A DNA stretch of 64,000 nucleotides from Pseudomonas putida (GTDB taxonomy: Bacteria > Pseudomonadota > Gammaproteobacteria > Pseudomonadales > Pseudomonadaceae). A model generated the notes under the pieces. The model did not search any database, was not told the DNA's origin, and saw only the letters and a program-made list of their open reading frames with translations. The position numbers and the translations under genes were made by a program. Of this stretch, positions 62,018 through 64,000 are shown in pieces (position 1 is the first letter of the stretch; the number at the start of each line of letters is the position of its first letter). The DNA is taken from assembly GCF_002906855.1 (NCBI RefSeq), contig NZ_MINI01000028.1:124001-188000 (forward strand), written 5' to 3'.

Positions 62018-62180
62018 GGGGGGCTCTCCTGAAAGGCTTGTCGAGGGTGATGATTCACCTATGGTCGAACGGCGTGCGGCGATTTCGACAGGGCATGCAG
62101 TCCCGTTTTTGGCACAAGCACGGTCATCCGCCTGGGTTACCATCCACGCCGTGAACCCTATCCCCACAGGAGTGCCGCCC

Positions 62181-62993
62181 GTGACCGAATACACCGCGTT
62201 CAAGGTCGAACTGACCGACAACATCGCCCATGTACAGATCAACCGCCCGGAAAAGATCAACGCGATGAACGCGGCCTTCTGGTCGGAAATCGTCGACATC
62301 TTCCAATGGATCGACGACACCGATGCCGTGCGCGCGGTGGTGATCAGCGGTGCCGGCAAGCATTTCTCCGCCGGTATCGACCTGATGATGCTGGCCTCGC
62401 TGGCCGGGCAGATGGGCAAGGATATCGGCCGCAACGCACGCTTCCTGCGCAAGACCATCCAGCGCCTGCAGGCATCCTTCAATGCCGTGGACAACTGCCG
62501 CAAGCCGGTGCTGGCGGCGGTCCAGGGCTACTGCATTGGCGGTGCCATCGACCTGATCTCCGCCTGCGACATGCGCTACTGCAGCCGCGATGTACAATTC
62601 TCGATCAAGGAAATCGACATGGGCATGGCCGCCGATGTCGGCACCTTGCAACGTTTGCCACGTATCATCGGCGACGGCATGATGCGTGAGCTGGCCTTCA
62701 CCGGGCGCAATGTAGAGGCCGACGAGGCCCTGCGTATCGGCCTGGTCAACCGGGTCTATGATGATCAGGCCGCGTTGCTCGACGGGGTCTTTGCCATTGC
62801 CCGCGAGATTGCCGCAAAATCGCCGATCGCCGTGGCCGGCACCAAGGAGATGCTCAGCTACATGCGTGACCATCGCATCGACGATGGCCTGGATTACATC
62901 GCCACCTGGAACGCCGCGATGCTGCAGTCCGAAGACCTGCGCGTGGCCGTGGCGGCGCACATGAGCAAACAGAAACCGACGTTCGCCGACTGA
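62181..62993 (+). CDS. Enoyl-CoA hydratase/isomerase (crotonase family)
   Basis: This 270-residue crotonase-fold protein starts at GTG 62181 with AGGAG 8 bases upstream. Oxyanion-hole regions are SGAGKHFSAGIDLMMLASL and VQGYCIGGAIDLISACDM, and the acidic segment FSIKEIDMGMAADVGTLQRL has the Asp/Glu pair typical of delta3,5-delta2,4-dienoyl-CoA isomerases. It could therefore act in unsaturated fatty acid oxidation rather than as a plain hydratase. Next to nudC; no operon partner is obvious. Confidence 0.88.
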   Translation: MTEYTAFKVELTDNIAHVQINRPEKINAMNAAFWSEIVDIFQWIDDTDAVRAVVISGAGKHFSAGIDLMMLASLAGQMGKDIGRNARFLRKTIQRLQASFNAVDNCRKPVLAAVQGYCIGGAIDLISACDMRYCSRDVQFSIKEIDMGMAADVGTLQRLPRIIGDGMMRELAFTGRNVEADEALRIGLVNRVYDDQAALLDGVFAIAREIAAKSPIAVAGTKEMLSYMRDHRIDDGLDYIATWNAAMLQSEDLRVAVAAHMSKQKPTFAD

Positions 62994-63029
62994 CCGGGCC
63001 GGGGGACGCGCAGTAAAGGAACCCCCGAC

Positions 63030-63860
63030 ATGTCAGCTCGCTGGACTACCGCAGTACTTGACCCACAGCTCACCGGGGGGCTGGCCGTGGCCCGCAGCCC
63101 GGAAGGGTTCCTGGTGGACGCCAACGGTGCGCTGTTCCCCCGTGACTGGCTCAAACGCCAGGACCTGGACGTGCTGTGCGAGCACGGTATCGGCCACTTC
63201 GACGGCGAGCCGGTATTTCTGTTGGAGTTGCGCAGCGCGGTCGAGGTGCCGGGCTGTAGCTGGCATGGCTTGCGTGCATTCATGCTGGAAGGCGACTTCG
63301 ACACCTACAAAGTGCTCGGCTATGCCGCGCAGATCGGCACCTGGGCCCGCGAACACCGCTTCTGCGGCAGCTGCGGCCAGGCGATGACGCAGATCCGCTG
63401 GGAGCGGGCGATGTACTGCCAGCCCTGCGACCTGCGCAGCTACCCGCGCATCTCGCCGAGCATGATCGTGCTGGTGACCCGTGGCGACGAGATCCTGCTG
63501 GCCCGCTCGCCGCGCTTCGTCACGGGCGTTTACAGCACCCTGGCGGGCTTTGCCGAGCCGGGCGAATCCGCCGAGGACTGCCTGGTGCGCGAGGTGCGCG
63601 AAGAGGTGGCGGTGGAGGTGCGCAACATCCAGTACGTCGGCAGCCAGTGCTGGCCGTTCCCGCACTCGATGATGCTGGGCTTCCATGCTGAATATGCCGG
63701 TGGCGAGATCGTCATGCAGCCGGATGAGATCGAGGACGCCAAGTGGTTCAGCGTCCACGAACTGCCGCCGCTGCCGGCCGGGCGATCCATTGCCCGGTAC
63801 TTGATCGACCTTTATGTCGCCAGACGTTTAGGCCTGCCCGAACCAGTGCTGCCACGCTAG
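63030..63860 (+). CDS. nudC: NADH pyrophosphatase (RNA NAD-decapping) NudC
   Basis: This 276-residue Nudix hydrolase cleaves NAD(H) to NMN(H) and AMP, and in E. coli also removes NAD caps from RNA. It has an N-terminal domain, a zinc ribbon with CGSCGQ and CQPC, and a Nudix box [20 protein letters not shown]. The [14 protein letters not shown] (SQPWPFPxS) signature of NudC is present with Cys in place of Pro. AAAGGA lies before the ATG. The last 33 bases overlap the opposite-strand TSUP gene. Confidence 0.93.
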   Translation: MSARWTTAVLDPQLTGGLAVARSPEGFLVDANGALFPRDWLKRQDLDVLCEHGIGHFDGEPVFLLELRSAVEVPGCSWHGLRAFMLEGDFDTYKVLGYAAQIGTWAREHRFCGSCGQAMTQIRWERAMYCQPCDLRSYPRISPSMIVLVTRGDEILLARSPRFVTGVYSTLAGFAEPGESAEDCLVREVREEVAVEVRNIQYVGSQCWPFPHSMMLGFHAEYAGGEIVMQPDEIEDAKWFSVHELPPLPAGRSIARYLIDLYVARRLGLPEPVLPR

Positions 63861-64000
63861 GCGCACGGTCAAGGCCAGCACCACGGTGATGAACACCGGG
63901 CGGATGAACTTGCTGCCACCGCTGATCGCCGTGCGTGCGCCGAAGAAGGCGCCGACCATGACCGACAGGCCCATGCACAGGCCGACGATGTAATCCACCT
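63828..64000 (-). CDS. TSUP (TauE/SafE) family permease, C-terminal fragment
   Basis: This is the last 56 codons of a membrane protein that runs beyond the window. The tail reads [20 protein letters not shown], then [16 protein letters not shown] and a final helix [16 protein letters not shown], matching sulfite/sulfonate exporter (TauE/SafE) family C termini. It overlaps the nudC end by 33 bases in convergent orientation. Confidence 0.8.
   Translation of the reverse strand, partial: VDYIVGLCMGLSVMVGAFFGARTAISGGSKFIRPVFITVVLALTVRLAWQHWFGQA

Noticed and set aside
61827..62180. N-terminal extension of the enoyl-CoA hydratase frame
   Set aside because: This part is antisense to the RibD-C/DHFR-like gene; the GTG at 62181 with AGGAG gives the normal family N terminus.

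Overview
The window looks like a chromosomal segment of a Pseudomonas putida-group bacterium. The evidence is high GC content, P. putida-type REP elements, a PrrF-type sRNA, and a gene order (liu cluster, glgE-treS-glgB, glgX/treY/malQ/treZ/glgA, gnd-zwf, reductive pyrimidine catabolism, nudC) that I recall from P. putida KT2440. The species call rests on memory of that order, not on a search. Layout: 1-5394 is a Csu-type (archaic) chaperone-usher pilus operon whose 5' end lies outside the window. 5516-6664 is an M14 carboxypeptidase. 6862-9943 is a small accessory and iron-related patch: a 3'-truncated MFS transporter, a sigma-region-4/FecR-like hybrid gene, a prrF-like sRNA with a Fur box, a DUF6124 gene and a LexA/CI-like repressor. 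10003-10247 is a long inverted-repeat element. 10294-15861 is the leucine/isovalerate operon liuABCD, divergent from an acyl-CoA synthetase, with two LiuR-like operators between them. 18196-25798 is glgE, treS-maltokinase and glgB. 25900-34125 is an accessory insert: a short autotransporter, an EEP hydrolase and two tandem TccC-like RHS genes. 34295-45019 is the opposite-strand operon glgA-treZ-malQ-treY-DUF2934-glgX. 45541-50329 carries a small coiled-coil protein, gnd, zwf and a GH15 enzyme. 50436-51017 is a HigBA-type toxin-antitoxin pair. 51077-59682 holds a VOC protein, a RutR-like TetR regulator and the pyrimidine genes (hydA-preT-preA divergent from an NCS1 permease and an N-carbamoyl amidohydrolase). 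59722-64000 holds rnz, blc, a RibD-C/DHFR-like gene, an enoyl-CoA hydratase, nudC and a partial TSUP gene. How the genes work together: GlgA and GlgB build alpha-glucan. GlgX, MalQ, TreY and TreZ turn it into trehalose. TreS with maltokinase and GlgE return trehalose to glucan through maltose-1-phosphate. This is an almost complete trehalose/alpha-glucan cycle, with a possible exit to glucose (GH15) and to the pentose phosphate route (Zwf, Gnd). The most unusual content is the tandem TccC-like pair. The two genes share a 670-residue Rhs core and then carry different C-terminal tails. Each tail contains a spaced Gly-His-Gly and Ser-Cys pattern like a clan CD (C80/caspase-like) cysteine peptidase, and neither gene is followed by a recognisable immunity gene.
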